Below, piece by piece: positions 1 through 10,041 of a stretch of 64,000 bases of DNA (position 1 is the first letter of the stretch; each line of letters opens with the position of its first letter). The notes beneath the pieces were generated by a model. The model worked only from the letters and a program-made list of their open reading frames with translations, was not told where the DNA came from and did not search any database. The stretch comes from Casimicrobiaceae bacterium. Its GTDB lineage: Bacteria; Pseudomonadota; Gammaproteobacteria; Burkholderiales; Casimicrobiaceae. The DNA lies in assembly GCA_026646885.1 (NCBI GenBank), contig JAPKHK010000012.1:1-64000 (forward strand), read 5' to 3'. The translations under genes and the position numbers were made by a program.

Positions 1-83
1 CCATGTTGTTTCTGGCCTCGGACGAGGCGTCGTACATCACGGGTGCCGAACTGCCGGTGGACGGCGGCTTCCTGGCGGTGTGA
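1..83 (+). CDS. Short-chain dehydrogenase/reductase, C-terminal fragment
   Basis: The window opens inside a gene whose last 27 codons or so are visible. The residues include ASDEASYITGAELPVDGG, the usual C-terminal signature of FabG-like SDR enzymes, ending FLAV before a TGA at 81-83. Everything upstream, including the cofactor and catalytic motifs, lies outside the window, so the substrate cannot be inferred. The same ASDEASYITGA block recurs in the SDR near 31.6 kb, as expected for the family and not as evidence of a recent duplication. Confidence 0.75.
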   Translation, partial: MLFLASDEASYITGAELPVDGGFLAV

Positions 84-141
84 GCGGGCACCGGTCCGCG
101 AGCATTCATCTTCTCTCTTCGAGGACACGTCAGGAGCAAGC

Positions 142-209
142 ATGTCGAGCGCGCCACTGAACCTCGTCGACATCGGCCGCGGCGATCTCGCGATCGTGTT
201 CGTCCATGG

Positions 210-231
<22 letters not shown>
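142..231 (+). pseudogene. Alpha/beta-hydrolase N-terminal remnant
   Basis: An ATG at 142, preceded by AGGAG at 132-136, opens a frame whose first 23 residues end in IVFVHG, the beta-strand and oxyanion HG typical of an alpha/beta-hydrolase N terminus. Immediately after HG (about position 210) the hydrolase sequence stops, the frame runs into acetyl-CoA synthetase DNA out of phase, and it terminates at 229-231. Only 29 codons remain, against roughly 250-300 for a complete hydrolase. This is either the start of a gene cut by a deletion or a mis-joined assembly. Confidence 0.6.
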
Positions 232-1034
<803 letters not shown>

Positions 1035-1045
1035 GCGCCTCCGCC

Positions 1046-1130
1046 GGGCCGCCCCAAGGAGGCGCAGCCATGAATATGGAGCGGGCACAGCCCGCGAACC
1101 AACGTCACCCCCTTCCGCGGGAAGGGGGAT
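1046..1130 (+). repeat. Dispersed intergenic palindromic repeat, copy A
   Basis: The gap between the acsA remnant and the E1 alpha gene is filled by a GC-rich block with an internal hairpin (GCGGGC at 1081-1086, GCCCGC at 1090-1095) and a second CCCCCTTCC/GGAAGGGGG palindrome around 1108-1126. Almost the same order of sequence appears in reverse complement at 45.85-45.95 kb: GGCCGCCC, AAGG, GCGCA-GCCATGAA, GGAGCGGGC, CAGCCCGCGAACC, CACCCCCT. A multi-copy family is therefore likely. It has no coding function of its own. Confidence 0.75.
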
Positions 1131-1143
1131 GGGGGGATGGCCC

Positions 1144-2213
1144 ATGATTCAGCCGCCGCCCTCGGGTCCGGTGCCCTGGGACAAGACCTTCGCGCAGAAG
1201 CTGCTCCACGACATGCTGCGCATCCGCCGCATGGAGGAGAAGTGCGCCGAGCTCTACGGGGCGCAGAAGATCCGCGGCTTCCTGCACCTCTACATCGGCG
1301 AGGAGGCCTGCGCCGTAGGCGCGATGCACGCGCTGGTGCCGGAAGACAACATCGTCGCCACCTACCGCGAGCACGGCCATGCCCTGGTGCGCGGCGTCTC
1401 CATGAATTCCATCATGGCCGAGATGTTCGGCAAGCAGTCGGGCTGCTCGCGCGGGCGCGGCGGCTCGATGCACCTCTTCGACGCGGCCACGCGTTTCTAT
1501 GGCGGCAACGCCATCGTCGGCGGCGGCCTGCCGCTGGCGGTCGGCTTCGGCCTGGCGGACAAATTGCAGAAACGGCAGGCGGTCACCGCCTGCTTCTTCG
1601 GCGAGGGCGCCATGGCCGAGGGCGCCTTCCACGAGTCGATGAACCTCGCCGCGCTGTGGCGGCTGCCGGTGCTGTTCTGCTGCGAGAACAACCTCTACGC
1701 CATGGGCACGGCGCTGGCGCGCTCCGAAGCGCAGACCGACCTGTGCGCCAAGGCGGCCAGCTACGCCGTGCCGACGCTGAAGGCCGACGGCATGGACGTG
1801 GTGGCGGTGAACGAAGCCATGAAGCTCGCCGCGGCGCACGTGCGCGACGGCCTCGGCCCCTTCTTCCTGGAACTGCAGACCTACCGCTTCCGCGCCCACT
1901 CGATGTTCGACCCGGAGCTCTACCGCGACAAGGCCGAGGTGGAGGAATGGAAGACGCGCGGCCCGCTGCACACCTTCTCGGCGCGGCTGAAGGCGGAAGG
2001 AAAGCTGACCGAGGAGGAATTCCTCGCCCTCGACGCGCAGGCGAGCGCGGAGGTGCAGGCGGCCGTCGACTTCGCCGAGGCAGCGCCGTGGGAGCCGATC
2101 GACGATCTGCTCAAGGACGTAATGACGCCCCCACCCCTCGGCCCCCGCCCGGGCGGGGGTGAGGGAAGTTCGCCGCCTGCGGCGGCTCCGGGAACGTTGC
2201 CGGGAACCGCGCC

Positions 2214-2217
<4 letters not shown>
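1144..2217 (+). CDS. 2-oxoacid dehydrogenase E1 component, alpha subunit
   Basis: This is the thiamine-diphosphate subunit that, with E1 beta, decarboxylates a 2-oxoacid (pyruvate, acetoin or branched-chain type) and passes the acyl group to E2 lipoate. The 357-residue product has [10 protein letters not shown], the EHGHALVRG region, SMHLFD, and the ThDP/Mg signature [13 protein letters not shown] ending in ENNLYAMGT. The start is ATG 1144, just after repeat copy A, with GGGGGATGG upstream. The stop overlaps the E1 beta start (ATGA at 2214). The last 30 or so residues (rich in P and G, from about codon 327) are encoded by a palindromic GC block and look like an added tail. Exact substrate is unknown. 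Confidence 0.9.
2120..2165 (+). repeat. GC-rich palindrome inside the 3' end of E1 alpha
   Basis: An 18-base perfect palindrome, CCCCCGCCCG/CGGGCGGGGG at 2142-2159, lies in a C/G block resembling the palindromic part of the dispersed repeats at 1.1 and 45.9 kb. It is translated as the low-complexity end of E1 alpha. It could fold into a strong hairpin between the alpha and beta coding regions of the operon mRNA. Confidence 0.6.
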
Positions 2218-3181
<964 letters not shown>

Positions 3182-3185
<4 letters not shown>

Positions 3186-4360
3186 TCGAATTCAAACTGC
3201 CGTCCCTCGGCGCCGACATGGACGAGGGCAAGCTCCTCGAATGGAAAGTCGGTCCCGGCGACAAGGTGAAGAAGGGCCAGGTGGTGGCCATCGTCGACAC
3301 CTCGAAGGCGGCAGTCGACGTCGAAATCTGGAGCGAGGGCACTGTCTTCGAGCTGCTGGTCCAGCCGGACGAGACGATCCCCGTCGGCACGGTGATGGCG
3401 ACCCTGCTCGAGGCGGGGGAAACGCCGGAGACGGCGAAGCGCACGCCGCGTGCGGCGCCAGCGCCCAAGGCAGCCGCAGCGCCGTCTCCCGCGCCTGCAG
3501 CCGCGGCGCTCCCCGCTGCCGCGATCGCCGGCCGCCGCCGCATCTCGCCGGCGGCGCGCAAGCATGCGGAGGAACTCGGCGTCGACATCGACGCGGTCGC
3601 CGGCACCGGCCCGGAGGGCGCCGTCACGCTGGCGGACGTCGAGCAGGCGGCTGCGACCAAAGTCAGTCCCGCCATGGCGGCGCCTGTTCCGGACAAGGCG
3701 GCGGAAATGCGCCGCGCCATCGCCGCGGCAATGGGCCGCTCGAAGCGCGAGATCCCGCACTACTATCTCTCCGAGCCGGTGCCGATGCGCCGCGCGACGG
3801 ACTGGCTGGCGCAGGCCAACGAGGGCCGGCCGATCACGGCGCGCCTGCTCATGGCCGTCCTGCAGCTGAAGGCGGTGGCGCTGGCGCTGAGAAAATTCCC
3901 CGAGATGAACGGCTTCTTCCGCGACGGCGCCTTCCAGCCCGCGTCGGCGGCGCACATCGGGGTGGCGATCTCGCTCAGGCAGGGCGGCCTCATCGCGCCG
4001 GCCATCCACGATGTCGGCAACAAATCGCTGGAGCAGCTGATGCTCGACCTCACCGACCTGGTGAAGCGCGCCCGCGCCGGCTCGCTGCGCAGCTCGGAGA
4101 TGTCCGACCCGACCCTCACCGTGACGAACCTCGGCGAGCAGGGCGTGGCGGCGGTGTACGGCGTCATCTACCCGCCACAGGTGGCGCTGGTCGGCTTCGG
4201 CCGCATCGTCGAGCAGCCCTGGGTGGAAAACGGCACGCTGACGGTGATGCCGGTGGTGACGGCGAGCCTCGCCGCCGACCACCGCGTCTCGGACGGCCAT
4301 CGCGGCGCGCTGTTCCTCGCCGAGCTGCGCGAACTGCTGCAACAACCGGAGACCCTGTAA
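3182..4360 (+). CDS. 2-oxoacid dehydrogenase E2, dihydrolipoamide acyltransferase
   Basis: This is the acyltransferase core that moves the acyl group from lipoate to CoA. Its 392 residues contain one lipoyl domain (1-78, lipoylated Lys42 in DTSKA), an Ala/Pro linker (84-115), a peripheral subunit-binding domain (about 119-155, [18 protein letters not shown]) and the catalytic domain from about 190, with the active-site DHRVSDG motif at 366-372. The start is ATG 3182, overlapping the E1 beta stop. No E3 (lipoamide dehydrogenase) gene follows; an acyl carrier protein gene does, starting on the last base of this stop codon. E3 must be supplied from elsewhere. Confidence 0.92.
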
Positions 4361-4605
4361 TGGAAGAACAAGAACTGCGCGCCGTGGTCATCGCCACGCT
4401 GAAGACCATCGCGCCGGAAGTGGAAGACGGCGACCTGCGCGCCGACCGGCCGCTCAGAAACCAGGTCGACCTCGACTCGATGGACTGGCTCAACTTCCTC
4501 ATCGGCCTGCACGAGAAGCTGAAGGTGGACATCCCCGAGGCCGACTACGCCAGGCTGGTGACGCTGGGCGACGTGCTGGACTATCTCAAGCAAAAACTGG
4601 CATAG
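4360..4605 (+). CDS. Acyl carrier protein-like phosphopantetheine protein
   Basis: This 81-residue acidic helical protein carries the phosphopantetheine attachment motif DLDSMDWLNF, with Ser40 as the modified residue. Length and the hydrophobic pattern (LIGLHEKLKVDIPEADYARLVTLGDVLDYL) fit the acyl carrier protein fold. It overlaps the E2 stop by one base, so it is the fourth gene of the dehydrogenase operon and not the housekeeping ACP, which normally lies with fab genes. Its role is unknown. It might accept or store the acyl product of the E1/E2 complex, but that is inference from position only. Confidence 0.85.
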   Translation: MEEQELRAVVIATLKTIAPEVEDGDLRADRPLRNQVDLDSMDWLNFLIGLHEKLKVDIPEADYARLVTLGDVLDYLKQKLA

Positions 4606-4812
4606 GAAGCCACCGCGACGAAGCGCCGTCCGACCTTGAGCGCAAAGCCGCATCCACAGCCAGCCCCCCTCAACCGCCAGCCGCGTTGATTCGCTCTAGG
4701 AGCGCTTCAGGCAGGCATTTTCGCGTTTCATCGCATCGGCATTGTGGAGGCGATCTGGGGTCCGTATCTTTGTCACAGGTAATTTGATCTCTCAGCCGGA
4801 AGGAGCCTGACC

Positions 4813-4992
4813 ATGAAGCGGATGCCCGTTTGGCAAGAAGTTGCCAGCAAAGACAACGCCACATTTGCGACCGTGATTTGGAGCGCGCTGGGTCTGAGCG
4901 CAGCCGGGATGTTCCTCGAATGGGCATACACGCCGACATTCGTCCAAGTCCTGGCTGATGCCGCGCAGACCGCCGCCCGTTTGCTCACCTGA
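4813..4992 (+). CDS. Small single-pass membrane protein, 59 residues
   Basis: An open frame of 59 codons starts at ATG 4813, seven bases after a near-perfect Shine-Dalgarno GGAAGGAG (4798-4805), and ends at TGA 4990-4992. The product begins MKRMPVWQEVASKDNATFAT, has one hydrophobic segment (about residues 18-37, VIWSALGLSAAGMFLEW) and a short hydrophilic tail. A rho-independent terminator begins 55 bases downstream. It resembles no family I can name. The strong ribosome-binding site, the membrane segment and the dedicated terminator together make it a believable gene. Confidence 0.6.
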   Translation: MKRMPVWQEVASKDNATFATVIWSALGLSAAGMFLEWAYTPTFVQVLADAAQTAARLLT

Positions 4993-5047
4993 CCGACTCC
5001 TCGATCTGTCCACTCCCTCGGGTGGCGCCCCCTCGCCACCCTCTGCC

Positions 5048-5078
5048 GCCCCGTTTGTACTGAACGGGGCATTTTTTT
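5048..5078 (+). terminator. Rho-independent terminator
   Basis: A perfect 8-bp stem GCCCCGTT (5048-5055) / AACGGGGC (5063-5070) with a 7-base loop is followed by A and seven T residues. It closes the small-gene transcript and separates it from tonB. Confidence 0.9.
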
Positions 5079-5357
5079 GCGCTTTTGCGACCGATAGACC
5101 TGGATCGTCCGGTGGCATTGGCGCGGCGCGACCGGCCGCAAGACAGACCCAATGGCGATCGGTTCCCGCAATTTCCGGCATTTTTCGCTCATTTTTTGTT
5201 TCGGGCGACCCAAAAATTCATGAAGGCGACGAATTGCGCGAGATTTGCCCCGATCGCTTCATCCCCTTGTGCGTTTTCTGCTGGAAAGGTTTAGAATCGC
5301 GCCTTTATTTTTGCGACCACAACGACCCCTGGACCCGGGGGATCGACGGAGGAGTGC
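5079..5357 (+). other. tonB leader and promoter region
   Basis: No credible gene is seen between the terminator and tonB. A possible sigma70 -10 element TAGAAT lies at 5292-5297 with a poor TTGTGC -35 at 5267-5272 (spacing 19), and GGAGG at 5350-5354 is the tonB ribosome-binding site. I do not recognise a Fur box, although TonB clusters are often iron-regulated. Confidence 0.4.
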
Positions 5358-6002
5358 ATGAACTACGCTGAACAACAGCGGCAGCCCAGCAAGCATGCGG
5401 TCGGATTCACAGTTGTCGTCATTCTGCACATCGTCGTCGGCTATGCCTTGGTCAACGGCCTGGCACGCAAAGTGGTCGAAGTCGTAAAGGCGCCGCTCGA
5501 AACCAAGATCATCGAAGAGGTCAAAAAGCCTCCTCCTCCAGAGGTGCCACCGCCGCCGCCGCCGAAGATGGTGCAAGTCATGCCCACGTTCGTGCCGCCA
5601 CCGGAGGTTCAAATCCAGCAGCCGGTGATACAACAGCCGGTGATCGCCAACGTCACCGCAGTGGCGCCTCCCGTGTACGCGCCGCCCGCGCCGCCCGCGC
5701 CGCCTGCGCCGCCGGCTGTAAAGGCGCCTCCCAGCGTGGGGGTAGCCTGCCCAAACTCGCAAGAAATTCGCAAGGACATCAGATATCCGATCAAGGCGCG
5801 CCGCGAAGGTATTCAGGGTGAAGTGCTGGTCGAGTTTACGGTGACCGCTTCGGGTGATGTGAGCAACGTCGATGTCAAGTCTTCGTCCAATCCGATTTTC
5901 AATAGTGTTTCCATCTCCGCCGTGCGCCAGTTCCGCTGCACACCGCAGCCGCGAGACATTCGGGTACAGGTCCCATTTGTCTTCAAGCTCACTGATGATT
6001 GA
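5358..6002 (+). CDS. tonB: TonB energy-transducing protein
   Basis: TonB couples the proton-driven ExbB/ExbD motor to outer-membrane receptors. The 214-residue product has a short cytoplasmic N terminus, one membrane anchor (about 14-35, VGFTVVVILHIVVGYAL), a long Pro-rich periplasmic spacer (PPPPEVPPPPPP, then PAPPAPPAPPAPPA) and a C-terminal TonB domain from about residue 138 (RYPIKARREGIQGEVLVEF, ending RVQVPFVFKL). The start is ATG 5358 after GGAGG. It leads the exbB-exbD-exbD-TPR cluster. Part of the spacer is encoded by a 9-base tandem repeat. Confidence 0.93.
   Translation: MNYAEQQRQPSKHAVGFTVVVILHIVVGYALVNGLARKVVEVVKAPLETKIIEEVKKPPPPEVPPPPPPKMVQVMPTFVPPPEVQIQQPVIQQPVIANVTAVAPPVYAPPAPPAPPAPPAVKAPPSVGVACPNSQEIRKDIRYPIKARREGIQGEVLVEFTVTASGDVSNVDVKSSSNPIFNSVSISAVRQFRCTPQPRDIRVQVPFVFKLTDD
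5679..5714 (+). repeat. 9-bp tandem repeat in the tonB spacer
   Basis: Four consecutive units of GCGCCGCCN (two identical, two differing in the last base) encode the PAPPAPPAPP part of the TonB periplasmic spacer. Unit gain or loss would keep the reading frame and change spacer length. Confidence 0.8.
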
Positions 6003-6101
6003 GCACCCGGCGGGTAGCTAGAAGTACTGCGTCTGGCCACGCCGGATTCTCGAAGAAGCGAATCTCCCATTCTTGAATGTTTTGAGTTGATTGGAGGAAT
6101 C

Positions 6102-6929
6102 ATGATCCTTAGCAAACGTTTTACCGCACTGCTGCTGGCGACCTTCGTGTTTTGCGCGCCGGTGGTCGGCGGAGTCTTGGCTGTGGCGCAGTCGGCCCAG
6201 GCCCAAACCGCCGCTCCCGCCGCTGCTCCGGCGGCGCCGAGCAGCAACGGCACCGTGACCAAAGAAGTCGTCGACAACCCCTACGGGCTCGAGGCCTTGT
6301 GGAAGCAGGGTGATTTTGTTTCCAAGGGCACCCTCGTGATCCTCGTGATCATGTCCATGGGCAGCTGGTACATCCTTATCGTCAAGCTCTTCGAGCAGGC
6401 CAAGCTCCTGCGCGAGGCCAAGCAAGTGGATCAGGGTTTCTGGGACGCGGGTTCGATCAAGCAGGGTATCGAGACTCTCAAAGAAAGCAGCGCTTTCCGG
6501 TTTATCGCCGACAGCGGCCTGCAAGCGACCAGCCACCACGGCGGCCTGTTGGGGAATGTCGATCTCAACAGTTGGGTCACCATGTCCATCCAGCGCGCGG
6601 CGGAGAATGTTGGCAACCGCCTGCAGGATGGCCTGGCCTTTCTTGCCACGGTGGGTTCCACCGCGCCCTTTATCGGCTTGTTCGGAACCGTCTGGGGTAT
6701 CTACCACGCCCTCACCGCAATCGGTATCGCTGGCCAGGCGTCGATCGACAAAGTCGCCGGGCCAGTGGGTGAAGCGCTGATCATGACCGCGTTTGGCCTG
6801 GCCGTCGCCGTGCCCGCGGTGCTGGCCTACAATTGGCTGGTCCGCCGGAACAAGGTGGTCATGGAGCGAGTGCGCTCGTTCTCAGCCGACCTGCACTCGG
6901 TGCTGCTGTCCAACGCCGGCAAGAAGTGA
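6102..6929 (+). CDS. exbB: ExbB/MotA/TolQ-type proton channel protein
   Basis: ExbB is the inner-membrane pentameric part of the motor that powers TonB. The 275-residue product begins with a cleavable-looking hydrophobic signal (MILSKRFTALLLATFVFCAP, cleavage near AQA), as in the larger ExbB subclass. It then has three membrane segments: about 72-92, and the pair with LATVGSTAPFIGLFGTVWGI and ALIMTAFGLAVAVPAVLAYN. ATG 6102 is preferred over the in-frame TTG 15 bases upstream because GGAGG (6093-6097) is correctly spaced. It is followed by two exbD genes. Confidence 0.93.
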   Translation: MILSKRFTALLLATFVFCAPVVGGVLAVAQSAQAQTAAPAAAPAAPSSNGTVTKEVVDNPYGLEALWKQGDFVSKGTLVILVIMSMGSWYILIVKLFEQAKLLREAKQVDQGFWDAGSIKQGIETLKESSAFRFIADSGLQATSHHGGLLGNVDLNSWVTMSIQRAAENVGNRLQDGLAFLATVGSTAPFIGLFGTVWGIYHALTAIGIAGQASIDKVAGPVGEALIMTAFGLAVAVPAVLAYNWLVRRNKVVMERVRSFSADLHSVLLSNAGKK

Positions 6930-6966
6930 GCGCCGGGCGGCCAACCCCATTTGACTGGAGTGCGTC

Positions 6967-7392
6967 ATGGGAATGAGCGTAGGTCCGAGCGATAGCGAAG
7001 ACGAAACGATCTCAGCCATCAATACCACGCCCCTGGTGGATGTGATGCTGGTGCTGTTGATCATCTTTCTGATCACGATTCCGGTGGTGATCCAGACCGT
7101 TCCCGTCGAATTGCCCAAGGAGCGCAACGTCGTCACCCAAACCAAGCCCGAAAACATCGTGATTTCGGTGAGCAAGGATGGCGACATCTTCTGGAACCAG
7201 CAAGTGGTCGCCGATGCCGACGAGCTGTTCGAAAAGCTCAAGGTCGAGGCAGTCAAGTTGCCGCAACCGGAGGTGCACATTCGCGGTGACATGAACGCGC
7301 GGTACGAATCGGTGGGACGTGTCGTTTATGCGGCCCAGCGCGCGAGCATTCTGAAGCTCGGTTTCATCACCGAGCCGCCGATGAAGCAATGA
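6967..7392 (+). CDS. exbD: ExbD biopolymer transport protein, first copy
   Basis: This 141-residue single-pass protein of the ExbB-ExbD proton motor carries the membrane segment INTTPLVDVMLVLLIIFLIT with the essential proton-carrying aspartate in PLVDV, followed by a periplasmic domain. It lies 37 bases after exbB with GGAG at 6956. A second, distinct exbD follows. Two different ExbD proteins with one ExbB are common in beta- and gammaproteobacterial TonB clusters and may form hetero-dimers within the channel. Confidence 0.92.
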   Translation: MGMSVGPSDSEDETISAINTTPLVDVMLVLLIIFLITIPVVIQTVPVELPKERNVVTQTKPENIVISVSKDGDIFWNQQVVADADELFEKLKVEAVKLPQPEVHIRGDMNARYESVGRVVYAAQRASILKLGFITEPPMKQ

Positions 7393-7426
7393 TCTGCGCG
7401 CACCGAATGCGGACAAGGAGAAGTTT

Positions 7427-7858
7427 ATGGGTATGAACATAGGCACAGGCGGCGGCTCCGCGGAACCGGAAGTGATGCTCGACATCAACACCACGCCGCT
7501 GATCGACGTGATGCTGGTACTCTTGATCATGCTGATCGTGACCATCCCGATCCAGACCCACGCCGTCAAGCTCAACATGCCGGTGGGCAACCCGCCTCCC
7601 CCCGAGAAGCTCCCCGAAGTCATCCAGATCGACGTGGACTTCGATGGCGCGATCATCTGGAATGGGGTGCTGGTCGCCGACCGCACTGACCTCGAGGCGC
7701 GGTTCGCGCAAATCGTAGCGCAGCCCGATCAGCCCGAAGTCCACCTGCGTCCGAACAAGCTGGTACAGTACAAGTCGGTAGCCATGGTGATGGCCTCGGC
7801 CCAGCGCCTCGGTGTCACCAAGCTCGGGATCATTGGTAACGAGCAGTTTGTCAAATAG
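7427..7858 (+). CDS. exbD: ExbD biopolymer transport protein, second copy
   Basis: This is the second ExbD-family protein (143 residues), with the same architecture as its neighbour: INTTPLIDVMLVLLIMLIVT membrane segment with the conserved Asp, then a periplasmic domain ending in MASAQRLGVTKLGIIGNEQF. The sequence is clearly diverged from the first copy outside the membrane segment, so this is an old paralogue. AAGGAG lies a short distance before ATG 7427. Confidence 0.92.
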   Translation: MGMNIGTGGGSAEPEVMLDINTTPLIDVMLVLLIMLIVTIPIQTHAVKLNMPVGNPPPPEKLPEVIQIDVDFDGAIIWNGVLVADRTDLEARFAQIVAQPDQPEVHLRPNKLVQYKSVAMVMASAQRLGVTKLGIIGNEQFVK

Positions 7859-7907
7859 GCGCGCCGGGGCTTACGCCTGGACTGTGCGTTTTTCGGAGAA
7901 GCTCTTC

Positions 7908-9140
7908 ATGACAATTGCGGGCTCGATGGCGCGGGTTTTCGCCGCTGCATTGGTGGGGGTGGCGTTGACACTGCTGCTTCCCCACGGCGCTCTGGCGCAG
8001 GAAGCGGTGCGCCCGGAGATCGGCAAGCCCTTGAAGGCGGCGGGTGATCTGCTCAAGGCTGGGAAATTCAAGGATGCGCTGGCACGGATCAAGGAAGCGG
8101 ACGCCGTCGCCAACAAGACCACGCAGGAACTCTATCTGTTAGAGCGCATGCGCGGCTCCGCCGCCGCTGGAGCGGGCGACGTGGCCACCGCAATCAAGTC
8201 CTTCGAGGCGGTCATGGCCAGCGGCAAGGTTCCCGCTGCGGAACAGACAAGCATCGCGCAATCGCTGGCGATTTTGTATTACAACACCCGGGACTACAAC
8301 AGCGCCATCAAGTGGGCGAGCCGCTACCTGAAGGACGGCAGCAACCCCCAGGTCCGGACCGTGCTCATCCAGTCGTATTTCCAGAGCGGCGACTTCGCGA
8401 ACACCGCCAAGGAAGCGCTGGCGGACATTCAGGCCGACGAAAGGGCCGGTAGGGCCCCCGCGGAAGACAAGCTGCAACTACTGGCTAACGCCTACCTGCG
8501 CCAGAAGAACAACGCGGGTTATGTCGGCACCATCGAGAAGATGCTCAACTACTACCCGAAGAAGAGTCTTTGGGCGAACATCATTTCCCATTTGCAGCGC
8601 AAGCCGGGGTTTTCAGATCGACTTGCGCTCGACGTGTTCCGTTTGCAACTCGCCACCGGAAACCTTTCCGCCGCGAGCGATTTCATGGAAATGGCGCAAC
8701 TTGCGCTACAGGCTGGCTTCCCGGCGGAAGCGAAGAAGGTGGTCGACGACGGCTACACCAGTGGCGCGTTGGGCAGGGGCGCCGATGTCGACCGGCAGAA
8801 GCGGCTGCGTGAGCTGGTCGAGAAACGCGTCACGGAGAACAAGCAACTGCTTGCCAACGGCGTCGAAGTGGAAAGTGCTAGAACCAGCAAGGACGGCGGC
8901 ACGCTCGTAGCTCTCGGCTACAATTTCGTGACTGCGGGTCAGGCCGCCAAGGGCATTGCCCTGATGGAGGAAGGAATCAAGAAGGGCAACTTGAAACGCC
9001 CCGATGACGCCAAGTTATGGCTCGGTATAGCCCACATTCAGAGCGGCAACAAAGCCAAGGGCGTGAACATTCTCAAAGGCGTGCAAGGCAAGGACGGTGT
9101 CCAGGATCTGGCCAATCTGTGGGCTATTTTCGCGCGCTAG
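7908..9140 (+). CDS. Exported TPR-repeat protein of the TonB cluster
   Basis: The 410-residue product starts with a signal peptide (MARVFAAALVGVALTLLLPHGALAQ) and is otherwise alpha-helical with TPR-like pairs, for example AGKFKDALARIKEADAV, AIKSFEAVMASGKVPAAEQ and GIALMEEGIKKGNLKRPDD. It sits at the end of the tonB-exbB-exbD-exbD run, 49 bases after the second exbD, a position where related proteobacteria also carry a periplasmic TPR protein. It may scaffold the TonB machine, but no specific activity is visible. A terminator follows. Confidence 0.8.
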   Translation: MTIAGSMARVFAAALVGVALTLLLPHGALAQEAVRPEIGKPLKAAGDLLKAGKFKDALARIKEADAVANKTTQELYLLERMRGSAAAGAGDVATAIKSFEAVMASGKVPAAEQTSIAQSLAILYYNTRDYNSAIKWASRYLKDGSNPQVRTVLIQSYFQSGDFANTAKEALADIQADERAGRAPAEDKLQLLANAYLRQKNNAGYVGTIEKMLNYYPKKSLWANIISHLQRKPGFSDRLALDVFRLQLATGNLSAASDFMEMAQLALQAGFPAEAKKVVDDGYTSGALGRGADVDRQKRLRELVEKRVTENKQLLANGVEVESARTSKDGGTLVALGYNFVTAGQAAKGIALMEEGIKKGNLKRPDDAKLWLGIAHIQSGNKAKGVNILKGVQGKDGVQDLANLWAIFAR

Positions 9141-9169
9141 AAACGGTTCGAGTCTTTCTCCTCGATATG

Positions 9170-9200
9170 CCGGAGGGTGACTTCCCTCCGGTTTTTTTTT
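9170..9200 (+). terminator. Rho-independent terminator of the TonB cluster
   Basis: Perfect 8-bp stem CCGGAGGG (9170-9177) / CCCTCCGG (9184-9191), loop of six, then nine T residues. It ends the plus-strand TonB cluster before the convergent minus-strand genes. Confidence 0.93.
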
Positions 9201-9253
9201 GCTGGGCCCGCGGAATCATGGACGAGTGGATGTAGGCCCGCGCGCGCCCAAAG

Positions 9254-10030
9254 CTACCCGCTGTGCCGCTCACCCAGAACCTCGAAGCGATGGGCGACAT
9301 CACCTGCCGGTTCGCCAGCGGCGTCGTAACTGCGTTCACTGAAAGTTGCCACGCCTCGCGCATCGATCGCAAGCACCGTGCTCGAGCGCGTGCCATAAAC
9401 TGGACTGATGATGAAAGCGGCAGCAAGCAAGCGCTCCCACTCCAGGCTGACGCCCGTTCGTGGCAGCTGGGCGTCCTCCGGGCGGGTCGGATCGCGCAGG
9501 ATTTGGAACAAGGCTTCGCGGTCCGCGGCGTCGTGCTCGAGCCAGTGGATAAAACGATTTTTGGTGCGCCGGAGTTTCGGCCAGGGTGTATCCAGCAAGT
9601 GATTCGACAGGCCGTAGACGCCGGGAGGCAGTGCGCGGCAGCCCTCTCCGCGATTGGACAGATACACCAGCTCGCGCAGATCGCCCGCGAGCAGGTTGAA
9701 GCCATCGTAGTGCTGGGCATCCACCAGATGCTTCAAGACGGTGTGCTCGGGAGAGGCTGCGCTTTGCAGAACTTCGCTAACCAGAAGTCCGCGGGATCGT
9801 TCCCCGCGTTTGGATGTGGCACCTTCGCGGAAGTTGGTGAGCAACGCAAAGCGCCCCTCGCGCGTGCAGCCAAGCCACGTACCGCCGGCCACGAGATCCT
9901 GGCCCGCAAGAAGACCCTCCGCCCACCAGTGCGCGGGGGCGGTGCGACGTGCGTGAAATTCGTCTCGGTTGGCGGCGATCACCAGTGGCCAGTTTGGGTG
10001 GGCGCGAAAGGCCAGCAAGGCGAGACACAA
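9254..10030 (-). CDS. NRDE/TANGO2-family protein
   Basis: The product carries the family hallmark NRDEF (LVIAANRDEFHARRTAPAHWW), then GGTWLGCTREGRFALLTNFRE and the SNHLLDTPWPKL region, over its full length (258 residues). Family members normally begin Met-Cys-Leu. Here MCLALLAF is obtained only if the TTG at 10030-10028 is the start, 11 bases after the upstream gene stops, with AAGG just before it. A longer TTG start at 10066 is possible but would overlap DUF1841. TANGO2 proteins are linked to haem handling; the bacterial role is not settled. Confidence 0.8.
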   Translation of the reverse strand: MCLALLAFRAHPNWPLVIAANRDEFHARRTAPAHWWAEGLLAGQDLVAGGTWLGCTREGRFALLTNFREGATSKRGERSRGLLVSEVLQSAASPEHTVLKHLVDAQHYDGFNLLAGDLRELVYLSNRGEGCRALPPGVYGLSNHLLDTPWPKLRRTKNRFIHWLEHDAADREALFQILRDPTRPEDAQLPRTGVSLEWERLLAAAFIISPVYGTRSSTVLAIDARGVATFSERSYDAAGEPAGDVAHRFEVLGERHSG

Positions 10031-10041
10031 GGCGGCAACCT

